A DNA stretch of 64,000 nucleotides from Paenibacillus psychroresistens. GTDB lineage: Bacteria; Bacillota; Bacilli; Paenibacillales; NBRC-103111. The notes beneath the pieces were generated by a model. It was not told the DNA's origin. It saw only the letters and a list, made by a program, of their open reading frames with translations, and ran no database searches. Shown here piece by piece: positions 9,246-19,713 of this stretch. Both the position numbers and the translations under genes were made by a program. Where the stretch lies: contig NZ_CP034235.1 in assembly GCF_009728935.1 (NCBI RefSeq), positions 962,501-1,026,500 on the forward strand. Reading direction: 5' to 3'. Numbering within the stretch: the stretch's first letter is position 1; every line of letters begins with the position of its first letter.

Positions 9246-9480
9246 ATCCAAAACCTTAGGCAGCAGTCCTAAACCAGCCGTTTCTAGCAAAGACAGCAGC
9301 GTCCATTAATTTGAAGGTAATTATGCCCTGAGGATTCTCTTCAACCAAATGGTGAAAGCCATTACATATAGGAAAAAAGGGCCTTTTTTCTATCACTAGT
9401 TTTCTACTTTTACATAATATGAAAGTATGAGAGATTAATAGTCTTTCTATGATATTAATTATGAAAAGAGGGATAATAAA

Positions 9481-9819
9481 ATGGCAGGTACAAAAACATT
9501 TGTCAATACCAGTCAAGCTGTGTTACAAATTACGCTTTTTGTACGTCAAGGAGTCAATCCAGCCAACCAAGATGGGACGGCTACCTTTACACTAAATCCA
9601 CAAGAATCACTGTTTGTTCAATATGGCAACGAGCAAAATCCATTCCTGAATGGGTTTACACTATTCACCATCTTAAATGGCGATCTCTATAGTAAAGTTC
9701 AATTTACAACTACAATCGGCAGTGAGTTGGATAATCTTCTAAATACAAATGATTATGTTTTGTTCTCAAAAATAATAACAGACTATGTAATTTCAGGAGC
9801 AAATGTAGACCAGATTTAG
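9481..9819 (+). CDS. Conserved hypothetical protein, all-beta
   Basis: This 112-residue protein (starting MAGTKTFVNTSQAVLQITLF) has no signal peptide, membrane helix or known motif. It is rich in T, N, Q and alternating hydrophobic residues, as in small beta-sandwich proteins. I recall similar proteins in Bacillus and Paenibacillus but no function. It stands alone, with AAAGAGGGA before the ATG and a strong terminator after it. The 235 bases before it hold AT-rich sequence and a perfect A/T-rich palindrome near 9375, with no convincing gene. Confidence 0.6.
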   Translation: MAGTKTFVNTSQAVLQITLFVRQGVNPANQDGTATFTLNPQESLFVQYGNEQNPFLNGFTLFTILNGDLYSKVQFTTTIGSELDNLLNTNDYVLFSKIITDYVISGANVDQI

Positions 9820-9851
9820 AGAGTCAATTGTCCACTGCTTTAAGTAACAAT

Positions 9852-9895
9852 AAAGGTCCAAGTCTTAGGCGAAAGCTCCATAGACTTGGATCTTT
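9852..9895. terminator. Bidirectional terminator between 9481 gene and pepT
   Basis: AAAGGTCCAAGTCT pairs with AGACTTGGATCTTT (one G-T pair) around a 16-base loop. The stem ends in A/T runs on both sides, so it can stop both convergent transcripts. Confidence 0.75.
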
Positions 9896-9914
9896 ATTCG
9901 ATTTAATCTCTCAG

Positions 9915-11144
9915 CTAGGTTTGTTCAAAAAGCCTAACGATTTCAATGATCACTTTTGTCGCCTTCTCCATCGTATCTACGGAGACATATTCGAAACGTC
10001 CATGGTAATTCTCTCCACCAGTAAATATATTCGGGGTCGGCAAGCCCATATAGGAAAGCTGGGATCCATCCGTACCGCCGCGGATTGGACGGACGATAGG
10101 GTCAATTCCGAGATTAACCATGGCTTGATAGGCAATATCAACGATTTCCTTAACCGGTTCTATTTTCTCCCGCATATTATAGTATTGATCTTTAATATCC
10201 AACACAATGCTGCCTTCACCATAACTTGCTTTCAATTCCTCAACGATCTGAATCAATTCAGCCTTTCTTCCACTAAAACGTTCCTTATCGAAATCACGAA
10301 TAATATAATGTAGCTTTGTCTGTTCAACATCACCATGTATAGAAATTAGATGGAAGAACCCTTGGTAATCTTCGGTGTGCTCAGGCGCTTCTAGGGTCGG
10401 CAATTTGCTTTGGATTTCCATAGCTATCTTTGCTGAATTCACCATCTTGCCTTTAGCTGTACCTGGATGAACGATTTTTCCACTACAGGTTATGCGAGCA
10501 ACCGCTGCGTTGAAGCTTTCATATTGAAGCTCTCCAAGAGGACCTCCGTCCATTGTATAGGCATATTTCGCGCCAAAGGCAGTCACGTCGAATCGGTGCG
10601 GGCCTCTTCCAATTTCCTCATCGGGGGTAAAAGCAACTCTGACTTTGCCATGTTTAATTTCTGGGTGATTAATCAGGTAAGCCATCGCAGTCATAATCTC
10701 TGTCATGCCAGCTTTGTCGTCAGCACCAAGCAAAGTTGTCCCATCTGTTGTAATTAGAGTTTGTCCCTTATAGCCTGCTAGCTCGGGAAAATCCCTTGGT
10801 GATAGGATAATTTGTTGAGCTTCGTTGAGTACAATATCATGACCGTCGTAGCTGTCGACTACTTGTGGATTAACGCCTTTACCTGTGAAGTCGGTAGCCG
10901 TATCGATATGAGCAAGAAATCCAATCGTTGGAACATCCTTATCTGTATTAGACGGAAGAGTGGCCATTACATACCCATTATCATCTATTGTAACTTCCTT
11001 CATACCGATGCTTTTAAGCTCATCTACAAGCATTCGTCCCAAAACTAATTGACCGGAGGTTGTAGGGCAGGTCTGACTGCTGTCATCGGATTGCGTATCT
11101 ATTTGTACATATGTTTTAAAACGGGCAATAATCTCAGTTTTCAT
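9915..11144 (-). CDS. pepT: Peptidase T (tripeptide aminopeptidase)
   Basis: A 409-residue M20-family cytoplasmic zinc aminopeptidase that removes the N-terminal residue from tripeptides. The metal and catalytic motifs are present: [12 protein letters not shown] (His ligand), [10 protein letters not shown] (bridging Asp), [14 protein letters not shown] (catalytic Glu and ligand), [12 protein letters not shown], and near the C-terminus [18 protein letters not shown] with NYHGRFEYV. Length and motif order are those of PepT. It is a single gene, transcribed toward the terminator at 9852-9895. Confidence 0.95.
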   Translation of the reverse strand: MKTEIIARFKTYVQIDTQSDDSSQTCPTTSGQLVLGRMLVDELKSIGMKEVTIDDNGYVMATLPSNTDKDVPTIGFLAHIDTATDFTGKGVNPQVVDSYDGHDIVLNEAQQIILSPRDFPELAGYKGQTLITTDGTTLLGADDKAGMTEIMTAMAYLINHPEIKHGKVRVAFTPDEEIGRGPHRFDVTAFGAKYAYTMDGGPLGELQYESFNAAVARITCSGKIVHPGTAKGKMVNSAKIAMEIQSKLPTLEAPEHTEDYQGFFHLISIHGDVEQTKLHYIIRDFDKERFSGRKAELIQIVEELKASYGEGSIVLDIKDQYYNMREKIEPVKEIVDIAYQAMVNLGIDPIVRPIRGGTDGSQLSYMGLPTPNIFTGGENYHGRFEYVSVDTMEKATKVIIEIVRLFEQT

Positions 11145-11325
11145 ATTGGCTTCAGCTCCTTTTAATTATTTTAGCAGATTTTTTTCTTGTTTAAAAACAT
11201 ATGTGTACCCGATATTGTTATCAAAGTGAGTAGTAAACAGGACTTACAGACAACATAAAGTCTTGTCTTAAATAGAGAGGAGCTTTAAGATAAAGGAAAT
11301 GAGGCGATAGAAAAGAGGAAACTAA

Positions 11326-12234
11326 GTGTCAGCACATAACCTTAGAATAGGCTTGATCGGATTAGATACATCTCATGTTACTGCATTTGCAGACATTTTG
11401 CACAATGAGGATCATCCTTTCCACATCCCTGGAGCAAGGATTACGATAGCTTACTCAAGTGTGTCCGATGATTTTGAAATGAGCTATGCTCGAGTGGCTG
11501 GATTTACGGAGCAATTACAAAATGAATATCGAGTTCAAGTAGTAGCTTCTCCAGAGGAAGTGGTTGAAGCTAGTGATATGATCTTGTTGGAATCTGTAGA
11601 CGGACGTGTTCACTATGAACAGTTTAAACGAATTGCTGCCTATGGCAAGCCGGTTTTTATTGATAAACCGCTTGCTCTAAGCTATCAGGAAGCCAAGGCT
11701 ATTCTCGATTTGGCAGCTCATCATCAACTACCCGTAATGAGCTGTTCTGCGTTAAGATATTCGCAAGCGTTGATAGACGCAATAGCTGACAAGGAGAACG
11801 GTGAGATTTTTGGCATGGATTGTTCTGGGCCGATGGCAATCCAGCCTACTCAGCCGGGCTTGTTCTGGTATGGCATTCATATGGTTGAAATGTTATATGC
11901 CGGATTAGGTGAAGGCTGTAAGCAAGTAACAGCTGTATCTAATGAAGATGGTGATTTTATCGTCGGGGAATGGCTCGACGGAAGAGTGGGTACTTTACGT
12001 GGCAATCGGTTGGGGAATAATAAATTTGGAGCTTTGCTACATAGACAGCAGGGGACTCAATTTTTAGATGTTTCCTCACATCCTAAGCCTTACTATTCCG
12101 GAATGCTGGAGGAAATTCTAGCGATGTACCGTAATAAAATTTCCCCAATTGATCCCGCAGAAATGTTAGAAATCATTCGTTTTATGGAAGCGAGTAATGA
12201 AAGTAGAGCTACTGGAGAAACTGTGAGACTCTAA
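11326..12234 (+). CDS. Gfo/Idh/MocA-family oxidoreductase
   Basis: The 302-residue protein begins with the family's N-terminal nucleotide-binding strand (LRIGLIGLDTSHVTAF), although the glycine pattern is looser than classical GxGxxG. The KP pair that closes the NAD site is present in FIDKPLAL (about 123). Members oxidise sugars or cyclitols; the substrate is unknown. The GTG at 11326 follows AAAGAGGAAA. It ends 22 bases before the convergent permease gene. Confidence 0.8.
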   Translation: MSAHNLRIGLIGLDTSHVTAFADILHNEDHPFHIPGARITIAYSSVSDDFEMSYARVAGFTEQLQNEYRVQVVASPEEVVEASDMILLESVDGRVHYEQFKRIAAYGKPVFIDKPLALSYQEAKAILDLAAHHQLPVMSCSALRYSQALIDAIADKENGEIFGMDCSGPMAIQPTQPGLFWYGIHMVEMLYAGLGEGCKQVTAVSNEDGDFIVGEWLDGRVGTLRGNRLGNNKFGALLHRQQGTQFLDVSSHPKPYYSGMLEEILAMYRNKISPIDPAEMLEIIRFMEASNESRATGETVRL

Positions 12235-12256
12235 ATTATTTACTCAGGTCGATCTG

Positions 12257-13066
12257 TTATTTAAGCCAGATAAAATCCACAGCAATAAGTAAAAAGGATA
12301 CTCTTAGAATCCAAATTAGCATTTTCCCGCTTAATTTAGTGCTTAGTACGGCTCCTAGCCATCCGCCAATTAGTGCGCCAATAGCTAATGGCACTAGAAT
12401 CCCCCAAGATACATTCCCTTGTACAATATGGGTTCCACTTCCGAGAAGTGAGGACATTAAAATCACAAACATCGAAGTAGCCGTAGCCATATGAGGAGGA
12501 TAACGAAACAGAATAACCATGACAGGAATCATCAGAGATCCCCCACCTATCCCAAACAATCCAGAGAAGAGACCAACCAAGCATCCAATACTTAAAACCG
12601 CGAAATAGCTGTAACCAAATAAGCTGACTTGTCCATCTGCTTGGACATAACGCCGAGTTATTTTCCAAGATATCGCTAAGGGCTTCATATAGTCGCGTGC
12701 AACCATAATGGCAGCGATTAACAGCATAAAGAAACCAAAAGCAAGCTGGAGTGTCTCAGGTTTAAAGGCTTGAGTACATAAAGCCCCTACTATAGCAGCA
12801 GGGCCGCTTCCGATAAAGAAAATCCATGCGCTTTTGAAATCAACTTTTTTAGCTTTGATATAAGTTAAGGAGGAGCTGAATGCTGTAAATGAGAGCACAA
12901 CCATCGAGGTTCCAACTGCTGTAGAAGCAAGCAGATCACCATCAAAAAGCGTCGGGTTTAAATATATCAATGCAGGCACTATGATAATTCCACCACCTAA
13001 GCCTAGCAGGCTTCCAAATGCAGCGGCAATAATCCCCAAAATAATGAATAAGCCAAAGATGAGCAT
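12257..13066 (-). CDS. TauE/SafE-family (sulfite exporter-like) permease
   Basis: A 269-residue integral membrane protein with about seven to eight helices. The two repeat signatures of the family are clear: GSLLGLGGGIIIVPALI near the N-terminus and GLFSGLFGIGGGSLMIPVMV near residue 165. Family members move sulfur-containing or other organic anions; the substrate here is unknown. A monocistronic gene seems likely. Confidence 0.85.
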   Translation of the reverse strand: MLIFGLFIILGIIAAAFGSLLGLGGGIIIVPALIYLNPTLFDGDLLASTAVGTSMVVLSFTAFSSSLTYIKAKKVDFKSAWIFFIGSGPAAIVGALCTQAFKPETLQLAFGFFMLLIAAIMVARDYMKPLAISWKITRRYVQADGQVSLFGYSYFAVLSIGCLVGLFSGLFGIGGGSLMIPVMVILFRYPPHMATATSMFVILMSSLLGSGTHIVQGNVSWGILVPLAIGALIGGWLGAVLSTKLSGKMLIWILRVSFLLIAVDFIWLK

Positions 13067-13168
13067 TACACTGAAGTCCTTCCGGAGGATTACTGTTGAA
13101 GAACCCCTCTAACGTTTTATACCACAAAACAGGGAGTTATACACCAGTCTTCACGCTTGATTGAGGAA

Positions 13169-14215
13169 TTATTTTTTCATTTTTAAACGAAGATAATCCT
13201 CCCGTTCCCATTTATTTAAATAAGAATACGGATTAAAGGACCACTCGGTCAGACCTGTATCTCGATATAACCCATAATGTAGATGAGGCGGGAATTTGCC
13301 TGAAGTTCCAGGTTTCCCGTATCCAGAGCTGCCAACCCAACCGACAATTTGCCCAGGCTTAACAATATCACCTTTTTTAATCGGTTTATTAAAGCCAGAC
13401 AAATGAGCATAATAATGGTAAACATTATTGAGATCCCTAATGCCAATTCTCCATCCGCCAAATGGATTCCAGCCTATAATCTCAACGATTCCATGACAGG
13501 TGCTTTTTACAGGCACTCCATAACCAGCAAAAAGATCGGTGCCTTCATGAATGCGCAGTCCACCCCAGCCACGCTTGGCTCCCCAGGTATTGCGATAGGA
13601 GTATACGGCACTAACCGGCAATGGAAAAGAATTTTGATATAAATCCAAGGTTTTATTAACCGCATAAATTCGTGCGAATTGTTGGATTCGCTGTACGCTG
13701 CGTGAATTATGGTAATACTCCCAAAGCCTTATTTGTAAATCTTCCTCACGATTGCCAGGTGTTGAAATAAACGCGGATACCGTTTTAAGTAGATCTAAAT
13801 CGTTATCTCGCTGCGCAAAGCCGTCCCCGGAACCATCTTGACCTAAGCCACGAAATAGCGAAATCGAGGTTGGATTGGTGTCGGTTTGATCCGGGTTTAG
13901 CGCGCCAGCCCAGTCCGATTCAGAAATGTGTATCCCAATTAAGCCTTGGCTTGCTGGGAGTTTTTTAGTGATTCGTAAGCTTCGCTCATATTGATCCATT
14001 GCAGCCAAATAAGACCAAGGAATTCCGGTAACCATGCTAACTTTTTCAAACAATTCTAGGCGTTTTGCGAATATTATTTTATGATCGGATTGTGTTTTTG
14101 GGGGAGAAGAAGCTGGGACCGCGGCTAGGACAGGGCTAATTGGTGTGTAGGTTACGGCAATCAATGTGATAAATAAGACCAAATACTGAAAGGATCTAGT
14201 TGGTTTAATTTTCAT
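13169..14215 (-). CDS. Secreted M23-family peptidase (LysM-less cell-wall hydrolase)
   Basis: The 348-residue protein starts with a signal peptide (MKIKPTRSFQYLVLFITLIA, cleavage likely after VLAAVPA). The C-terminal M23 domain has its zinc ligands: HEGTDLFAGYG (first His and Asp, about residue 236), and HLHYGLYRD (about 310). The loop GDIVKPGQIVGWVGSSGYG is typical. The middle part, with SLFRGLGQDGSG, is conserved in Bacillus and Paenibacillus homologues. It should cut peptidoglycan cross-links outside the cell. No cell-wall binding repeat is present. Confidence 0.85.
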   Translation of the reverse strand: MKIKPTRSFQYLVLFITLIAVTYTPISPVLAAVPASSPPKTQSDHKIIFAKRLELFEKVSMVTGIPWSYLAAMDQYERSLRITKKLPASQGLIGIHISESDWAGALNPDQTDTNPTSISLFRGLGQDGSGDGFAQRDNDLDLLKTVSAFISTPGNREEDLQIRLWEYYHNSRSVQRIQQFARIYAVNKTLDLYQNSFPLPVSAVYSYRNTWGAKRGWGGLRIHEGTDLFAGYGVPVKSTCHGIVEIIGWNPFGGWRIGIRDLNNVYHYYAHLSGFNKPIKKGDIVKPGQIVGWVGSSGYGKPGTSGKFPPHLHYGLYRDTGLTEWSFNPYSYLNKWEREDYLRLKMKK

Positions 14216-14381
14216 GAGATACTATTAATCCTCCCGAGTGTTTTTGCAAAGAATGGTTATTTTAGCATGTGCAATGCATGCATGTTTATGCTTAATGTCG
14301 CAAATTTTATATAAGTTCCGATGGTTAGTGGTATAGTTAGGGATACAAAACCTTAATCACAACAAATGAAGGAGATTGACC

Positions 14382-14858
14382 ATGCGTAGTATTACAGCAA
14401 AACCGTTTGATCCAGACATGCAAAATCTATTAAGTGAAATAGATAATGGCTATCATGCGGTGGAATTGAGCAAAAAAGATAAGTCGGAGCTGCCTGCGGA
14501 GATTTATCTAATTGAAGAGGAAGCCGAGCTAGTGGGATATGCAGTCATTTGGGAGTATAAGAATGGCAAGCTGCTGATCGATAAGGCAGAAAAAGATTAT
14601 TTTGATAAAGAGGACAAGTACTTGGAGAAGGATTTCTATATAGATATCAAAAATAAAACGGACATAATCTTAATCGAGGTTTTGGATATATTGAGGCCGT
14701 TTGAAGGTAAGGGGTATGCTAAATTCTTTATGAACTATCTTAAAGAGAAATACCCGAAGAAAAAAATGTATGTATATACAATTCATAAATCACGGAATTT
14801 TTGGTTTAAGCAGGATTTTGCTGTTTTGGGAACCACGAATTGGGTCACGTTTAATTAG
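14382..14858 (+). CDS. GNAT-family N-acetyltransferase
   Basis: About 158 residues. The central GNAT strands are present (EIYLIEEEAELVGYAVIWEY), and the acetyl-CoA loop is LRPFEGKGYAKFFMNYL, followed by a C-terminal strand KKMYVYTIHKSRNFW. The ATG at 14382 lies 8 bases after AAGGAG; a TTG at 14376 is too close to that site. The gene overlaps the convergent AraC gene by 4 bases at their stop codons. The substrate is unknown. Confidence 0.75.
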   Translation: MRSITAKPFDPDMQNLLSEIDNGYHAVELSKKDKSELPAEIYLIEEEAELVGYAVIWEYKNGKLLIDKAEKDYFDKEDKYLEKDFYIDIKNKTDIILIEVLDILRPFEGKGYAKFFMNYLKEKYPKKKMYVYTIHKSRNFWFKQDFAVLGTTNWVTFN

Positions 14859-15742
14859 AGATAGCCTCTTTTTTGTTGTCTGTTTTTTTTGCGCCAATCT
14901 GTAGGGCTAAATCCCGTTTTACGTTTGAATTCCCCACTGAAGTGATAGATATTCGGGTAACCCGTTTCTGAGGCAACTATTTGTATGGGCATTTCTGTAG
15001 TAGATAAGTAGGTTTTAGCGGCTTCCATTCGCAGCTCCAGCAAATAATCAATCGGTGTAAAGCCTGTTTCTTCTTTAAATCGTTTGATTAAGTATGTGGC
15101 TTGAAAGTTGCTGATTCGGGTTAAATCTGCTAATGTAATTTTGAATTTATAAGCCGACTCCATGTGCCGCGCTAAGGCCTTAACCACATCCTTACTTAAA
15201 GAATAACCAGTAGGAAGTGATCTGCTTTTACTTTGCTTTAAATCTTTTTGATGCTCTTCCACGGTGCCGCGGACCATCAAAAGGATTTTTTCCACGTCCA
15301 ATAGTAATATTTCCTCGCCATAAGGCTGGTCCTGAACACGACTGTCAAGCATGCTGCTAATACCTTGAAGACATAACTTCAACAGGGGAGACAAGCCAAA
15401 TGCTGCATCAATGCCACACTGCAATCGATTCCACAACAGAACATTCTGCAACTTCGCAAACAAGGGCTCAGCGGTCACTTCGGTTAATTCAATGTACCAA
15501 TAAACGGCTTGCTGCGATGTGATAATTAAATCATGAGGTGTATTTGGCGTAATGATAAATAAGGATTGCGGGGACACCTCGTATTGCTCACCTAACCAGT
15601 GGAGTCGGAAGCTGCCAGATGCCAGAAAAAGCAGTTCATATGTCGGGTGAATGCCTCCCGTTTTATACTCGGACTCGGATGTGATCGCTGAGTTATAATT
15701 CATGGCATTATAATAAGAGATACTATAGTTTCTCAGCTTCAT
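14855..15742 (-). CDS. AraC-family transcriptional regulator
   Basis: The 295-residue protein has an N-terminal cupin-like sensor (YELLFLASGSFRLHWLGEQYEV, TPNTPHDL) and two C-terminal helix-turn-helix motifs: ITLADLTRISNFQATYLIKRFKEETG and MPIQIVASETGYPNIYHFSGEFKRKTGFSP. It is divergent from two dehydrogenase genes across a 258-base gap and probably controls them in response to a sugar-like ligand. Confidence 0.85.
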   Translation of the reverse strand: MKLRNYSISYYNAMNYNSAITSESEYKTGGIHPTYELLFLASGSFRLHWLGEQYEVSPQSLFIITPNTPHDLIITSQQAVYWYIELTEVTAEPLFAKLQNVLLWNRLQCGIDAAFGLSPLLKLCLQGISSMLDSRVQDQPYGEEILLLDVEKILLMVRGTVEEHQKDLKQSKSRSLPTGYSLSKDVVKALARHMESAYKFKITLADLTRISNFQATYLIKRFKEETGFTPIDYLLELRMEAAKTYLSTTEMPIQIVASETGYPNIYHFSGEFKRKTGFSPTDWRKKNRQQKRGYL

Positions 15743-16000
15743 CTAGCTTCACATTCCTTTGTGTTTGAGTCTCATTCCAATAGTAATTTGAAACATAATC
15801 AATGTAAACCCTTTTATGAACGAAATCAGACGTAGTGAAATATTATATGAATTTAGGAGTTGTTATGGCGTTAATTAAGCTGATTTTACACTGCTAATCA
15901 TAAATATAAAGCAAGATTATATAAATACATAATGAAGGAAATTCCTTATACTGGAAAGGTATAGGATGCCAAATTTAAATCAAAGAATGGAGCAATTATA

Positions 16001-16981
16001 ATGAAGGCATTGCAGATCCTAGGTAAGGATGCATTTACAATAATTGATACAAAAATACCTAAAGTTAAGGATTTCCAAGTGCTAGTCGAGCTTAAAATTG
16101 TTTCTACTTGTCCGCGTTGGGACATTAATATGCTCGGTGGCAGGAACATGTTTGATTATAGCCTTGCTCCAGCCTATCCTTTGCAATACGGGTTTCCTGG
16201 ACATGAAATGGCAGGTGTTGTGAAGACTATTGGCAGCGGGATTCGTTCATTAAAGGTGGGGGATCGGGTTGCAGCGCTTGAACATAATGGCGATGCTCCA
16301 GGTGCTTATTCACAATATGTTTGTTTTAGAGAGGAGGATTTGCTCAAGCTGCCTGATGCTATTTCTTATAAACAAGCGGTTTCGTTTGAACTGCTGAAAT
16401 GTGTGATGATTGGCATGCAACAATTTGGCGATATCAAGGGGAAATCTATCCTCATTTCAGGATTAGGCCCTGCAGGTATTCTAGCTATTCAGATGGCTAA
16501 ATTGTGGGGAGCTTCACGAGTAGTTGGAATGGATCTTAGTGAGGAACGTGTACAGTTTGTTAATGATTTAGGAATCGGTGAAGCGAAGCTCGTTAGCGAT
16601 CAGCTCGAGGAGAAATTCGACTTAGGTTACGATTGTGTCGGTGCTGCTCCTTCTGTACAGAATGTGATGAGCTTCGTAAGGGATCATGTGGTTATTTTTG
16701 GAGTACTAAGAGGGGAATTACGCTACTCAGACCAGCTGTGGTTTAGTGGTTTTAAGCTGGAATCGTATAGATACAGGCCTACAACTCCAAGAGATCATGC
16801 CTTGTTAATCGATTTAGTAGCAAATAAGCGCTTGAATATGGAATGCATTCAAACCTACCATGGGTCTTTTGTAAAATATGATGAGGCTGTACAGCTATTA
16901 AGAGAACAGAAAGCGATTAAGGTTTATTTTTACCCCGAAACGGATTTTGAGCCAGCTGCAGAAGAGGAGCGTTCATTATGA
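16001..16981 (+). CDS. Zinc-type medium-chain dehydrogenase/reductase
   Basis: 326 residues with the MDR layout: an N-terminal catalytic domain with the GHEMAGVV motif (about residue 66) and a Rossmann domain with LISGLGPAGILAIQMAKLWG (about 150). The first zinc-ligand Cys is in VSTCPRWDIN. The four-cysteine structural zinc loop is absent. Such enzymes oxidise polyols or reduce aldehydes. The stop overlaps the next start (ATGA), so the two dehydrogenases are coupled. Confidence 0.75.
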   Translation: MKALQILGKDAFTIIDTKIPKVKDFQVLVELKIVSTCPRWDINMLGGRNMFDYSLAPAYPLQYGFPGHEMAGVVKTIGSGIRSLKVGDRVAALEHNGDAPGAYSQYVCFREEDLLKLPDAISYKQAVSFELLKCVMIGMQQFGDIKGKSILISGLGPAGILAIQMAKLWGASRVVGMDLSEERVQFVNDLGIGEAKLVSDQLEEKFDLGYDCVGAAPSVQNVMSFVRDHVVIFGVLRGELRYSDQLWFSGFKLESYRYRPTTPRDHALLIDLVANKRLNMECIQTYHGSFVKYDEAVQLLREQKAIKVYFYPETDFEPAAEEERSL

Positions 16982-17964
16982 TTGGAAAAGGCGTCGTTTT
17001 CAAAGAAAGGCTTAAAGTAGCCTATCAAGATGTAAGTATACCAGAGCCTCAAGTGGATGATGTTGTTATTAGCGTTGAATATTCGTGGATCAGCAACGGG
17101 ACGGAGTCGTCTTATCTGCGAGGTGAAAGATCAAATGGAGAAACGGCATTTAAAAATGGAGATCCCATACCTTTCCCGCAGATTAATGGCTATCAAAAGG
17201 TTGGAAAAATTACGTCGATTGGCGCCAATGTAACTGGATTTAATGTAGGTGAACGAGTTTTTGCTGCGATGAGCAAAGTTGAAGGCATGTTCGTTCCTTA
17301 TGGAGGACATATTAGTCCGGCAGTTACCCCATTAAGCCAGGTTTGGAAAATACCCTCAGCAGCTGATCCGCTTGCTTACTCTGGTCTTGTACTTACACAG
17401 GTTGGTTATAACTGTGGGATGTGTCCACCCGTCAAAGCCGGTGATTACGCTGTTGTAATTGGCGATGGGATGGTTGGACAATGGGCAGCACAAACCTTGC
17501 TGCATCGCGGGGCTCAGGTTTTCGTGCTTGGCAGACATCAGGATCGATTAGATTTATTGCCAGCTGCGATTACCGCCATAAATACCAAACAAACCTCAAG
17601 AGATGAAGCACTTAAAGCTGTAAATGGCAAAGTAGCCATTATTGTTGATTCAGTAGGTTCTATGGAATCTGTTTTAAAGCTATTTCCATTAGCTAAGGTA
17701 GATAGCCATTTGGTTTCGGCAGGCTTTTACGAAGCGGATGGAAGAATCGATATCCAACTGTTGCGCACTAAAAGGATGACCTTGTATTGTCCATCTGGAT
17801 GGACGCAAGCTGCTATGGATGAAACTATAGTAGGGATTACCGAAGGCTGGCTGCAAACCATTCCCTTAATCACGCATCACTTTCCAGTTGAACAGGCCGT
17901 AGAGGCGTGGGACTTAATTCTCGACCCAAGTAAAAACAAGCTTGGTGTTGTTCTGGATTGGTGA
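16978..17964 (+). CDS. MDR-family dehydrogenase, partner of the preceding gene
   Basis: 328 residues. The Rossmann glycine motif is VVIGDGMVGQWAAQTLLHRG (about residue 157), and the N-terminal domain carries NGYQKVGKITSIG in place of the usual GHE motif. Zinc ligands are therefore incomplete. It may be a redox partner or work on a related substrate. Overlap by 4 bases with the upstream gene and a terminator downstream define a two-gene operon facing the AraC regulator. Confidence 0.7.
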   Translation: MIGKGVVFKERLKVAYQDVSIPEPQVDDVVISVEYSWISNGTESSYLRGERSNGETAFKNGDPIPFPQINGYQKVGKITSIGANVTGFNVGERVFAAMSKVEGMFVPYGGHISPAVTPLSQVWKIPSAADPLAYSGLVLTQVGYNCGMCPPVKAGDYAVVIGDGMVGQWAAQTLLHRGAQVFVLGRHQDRLDLLPAAITAINTKQTSRDEALKAVNGKVAIIVDSVGSMESVLKLFPLAKVDSHLVSAGFYEADGRIDIQLLRTKRMTLYCPSGWTQAAMDETIVGITEGWLQTIPLITHHFPVEQAVEAWDLILDPSKNKLGVVLDW

Positions 17965-17986
17965 AAAGAAATAATACAAACAAAGC

Positions 17987-18043
17987 AAAAAGGCTGCTGA
18001 CCTTACTGTCGGATATCCGTGCCAGATAGGTTACTGCCTTTTT
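17987..18043 (+). terminator. Terminator of the dehydrogenase operon
   Basis: AAAAAGGC at 17987-17994 pairs with GCCTTTTT at 18036-18043; the inner stem continues imperfectly (TGACC with GGTTA). It lies 22 bases after the stop. From here to 18237 I see only a near-repeat of the text GATC-GTCCTTTTGA and no gene. Confidence 0.6.
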
Positions 18044-18237
18044 GATCGGTGTCCTTTTGATCTGTATCCCTTTGACTCAGCATTACTTATCGTATAGAGG
18101 GAGTGAGCAATTTAATGAATTAAAGTAGTTGGGAATAGAACTTTTATCCACTGGTTTCCTCAATTTGAACACTGAGCGAAGGGGATACAGGTTAAAAGGA
18201 AGGTTTATGTTCGATAAAGCTCTAATCACAATCCTCG

Positions 18238-19695
18238 TTATGCATCCTCACGAACCGGTAAACCAAGCGCGGCGGCAATGCGGCTTCCGAACTCGGGATC
18301 GGCTTTATACCAATGTCCGATTTGGCGGATTTTAATTTCGTCCTTCTCCACGGGGCTAATTGCCCCCACTATATTGACAACTAAACGTGCACGTTCTTCT
18401 TCGCTTAATAGTCGATATAAATCACCGGGCTGAGTGTAATGATCGCTATGGTCATAAGCAACGCTATCAGCCAGTCCTGAAACAGCGAATGCTGCCGGTT
18501 TGTCAGCTGCTGACTCAGTAGCACCGTCGTAGCTGTTTGGCTCATAATAAACGGAGCCTCCACCATTGCTGTCAGAGCGCATTTGTCCGTCACGCTGGTT
18601 ATTATTCACCTCTGCAAGGGGACGATTGATCGGCAAAGTATTATGGTTAGCCCCAACCCGATAACGATGGGCATCACCGTATGCGAAGAGACGGCCTTGC
18701 AGCATTTTATCTGGCGAAGCTTCAATTCCAGGCACGAATGAGCCAGGCGAGAATGTAGCTTGTTCAACCTCTGCAAAATAATTCTCTGGATTCCGATCCA
18801 ATACCATCCGACCTAATTCGATTAAAGGATAATCTTTTTGAGACCATACCTTGGTTACATCAAATGGGTCGAAGCGATATGTATTCGCATCCTCCAAAGG
18901 CATAATCTGAACACAAAGCTTCCAAGCCGGGAAGTCACCGTCAGCAATCGCATTGAATAAATCTTCCGTATGATAATCAGGGTTTTCACTAGCAAGCTTA
19001 GCAGCAAGATTAACATCAAGGTTATGAACGCCTTGCTCTGTTTTGAAATGATATTTGACCCAAACGGCTTGCCCTTCATGATTGACCCATTTAAAGGTAT
19101 GACTGCCGAAACCATGCATATGTCTAAAAGTTGCTGGAATCCCACGGTCTGACATGAGAATAGTTACTTGGTGCAAAGACTCAGGCGAGAGAGACCAGAA
19201 ATCCCAGACCGCATTTGGATTTTTTAAGTGTGTTTGCGGATGGCGTTTTTGGGTGTGGATGAAGTCAGGAAATTTAATCGCATCCCGAATAAAGAAAACC
19301 GGGGTATTATTGCCGACCAAGTCATAGTTTCCTTCTTCTGTATAGAATTTCACAGCAAAACCACGTGGATCACGAACCGTATCAGCAGAACCAAGCTCAC
19401 CTGCAACCGTTGAGAAGCGGATGAACATGGACGTACGTTTGCCAACTTCAGCTAAAAAACTCGCTTTTGTATACTTCGACAAGTCATTCGTAACTTCAAA
19501 ATATCCGTGCGCCCCAGCGCCTTTAGCATGTACCACACGTTCAGGGACACGTTCCCTATTGAAGTGCGCTAATTTTTCCAAGAGGTGAACATCCTGGATT
19601 AAAGTGGGTCCGCGCGCACCTGCGGTCATCGAGTTTTGGTTATCTCCGACTGGAGCTCCCCAGCTAGTGGTCAGCTTGTTATTATCCTTACTCAT
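18238..19695 (-). CDS. katA: Monofunctional heme catalase
   Basis: 485 residues, the size of small-subunit clade-3 catalases. The active-site signature [20 protein letters not shown] holds the catalytic His (about residue 56). The distal Asn region ([12 protein letters not shown]) is present, and the heme-tyrosine motif [14 protein letters not shown] is at about 340. It destroys hydrogen peroxide in the cytoplasm. AGGAGTGA precedes the ATG. It lies 18 bases after a small hypothetical gene on the same strand. I saw no clear PerR box upstream of the pair. Confidence 0.95.
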   Translation of the reverse strand: MSKDNNKLTTSWGAPVGDNQNSMTAGARGPTLIQDVHLLEKLAHFNRERVPERVVHAKGAGAHGYFEVTNDLSKYTKASFLAEVGKRTSMFIRFSTVAGELGSADTVRDPRGFAVKFYTEEGNYDLVGNNTPVFFIRDAIKFPDFIHTQKRHPQTHLKNPNAVWDFWSLSPESLHQVTILMSDRGIPATFRHMHGFGSHTFKWVNHEGQAVWVKYHFKTEQGVHNLDVNLAAKLASENPDYHTEDLFNAIADGDFPAWKLCVQIMPLEDANTYRFDPFDVTKVWSQKDYPLIELGRMVLDRNPENYFAEVEQATFSPGSFVPGIEASPDKMLQGRLFAYGDAHRYRVGANHNTLPINRPLAEVNNNQRDGQMRSDSNGGGSVYYEPNSYDGATESAADKPAAFAVSGLADSVAYDHSDHYTQPGDLYRLLSEEERARLVVNIVGAISPVEKDEIKIRQIGHWYKADPEFGSRIAAALGLPVREDA

Positions 19696-19713
19696 AACAG
19701 AATCACTCCTTAT

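Noticed and set aside
9369..9390. Palindrome GAAAAAAGGGCCTTTTTTC as a terminator
   Set aside because: Perfectly symmetric, but it leaves almost no loop. It is 120 bases after the last stop, so I do not call it.
9256..9516. Minus-strand open frame of 86 codons between the ABC genes and the 9481 gene
   Set aside because: The last 35 residues look protein-like, but there is no ribosome site, it overlaps the start of a better gene, and the upstream half is AT-rich noise.
9828..10313. Plus-strand open frame of 161 codons
   Set aside because: It is the antisense of pepT and lacks a ribosome site.
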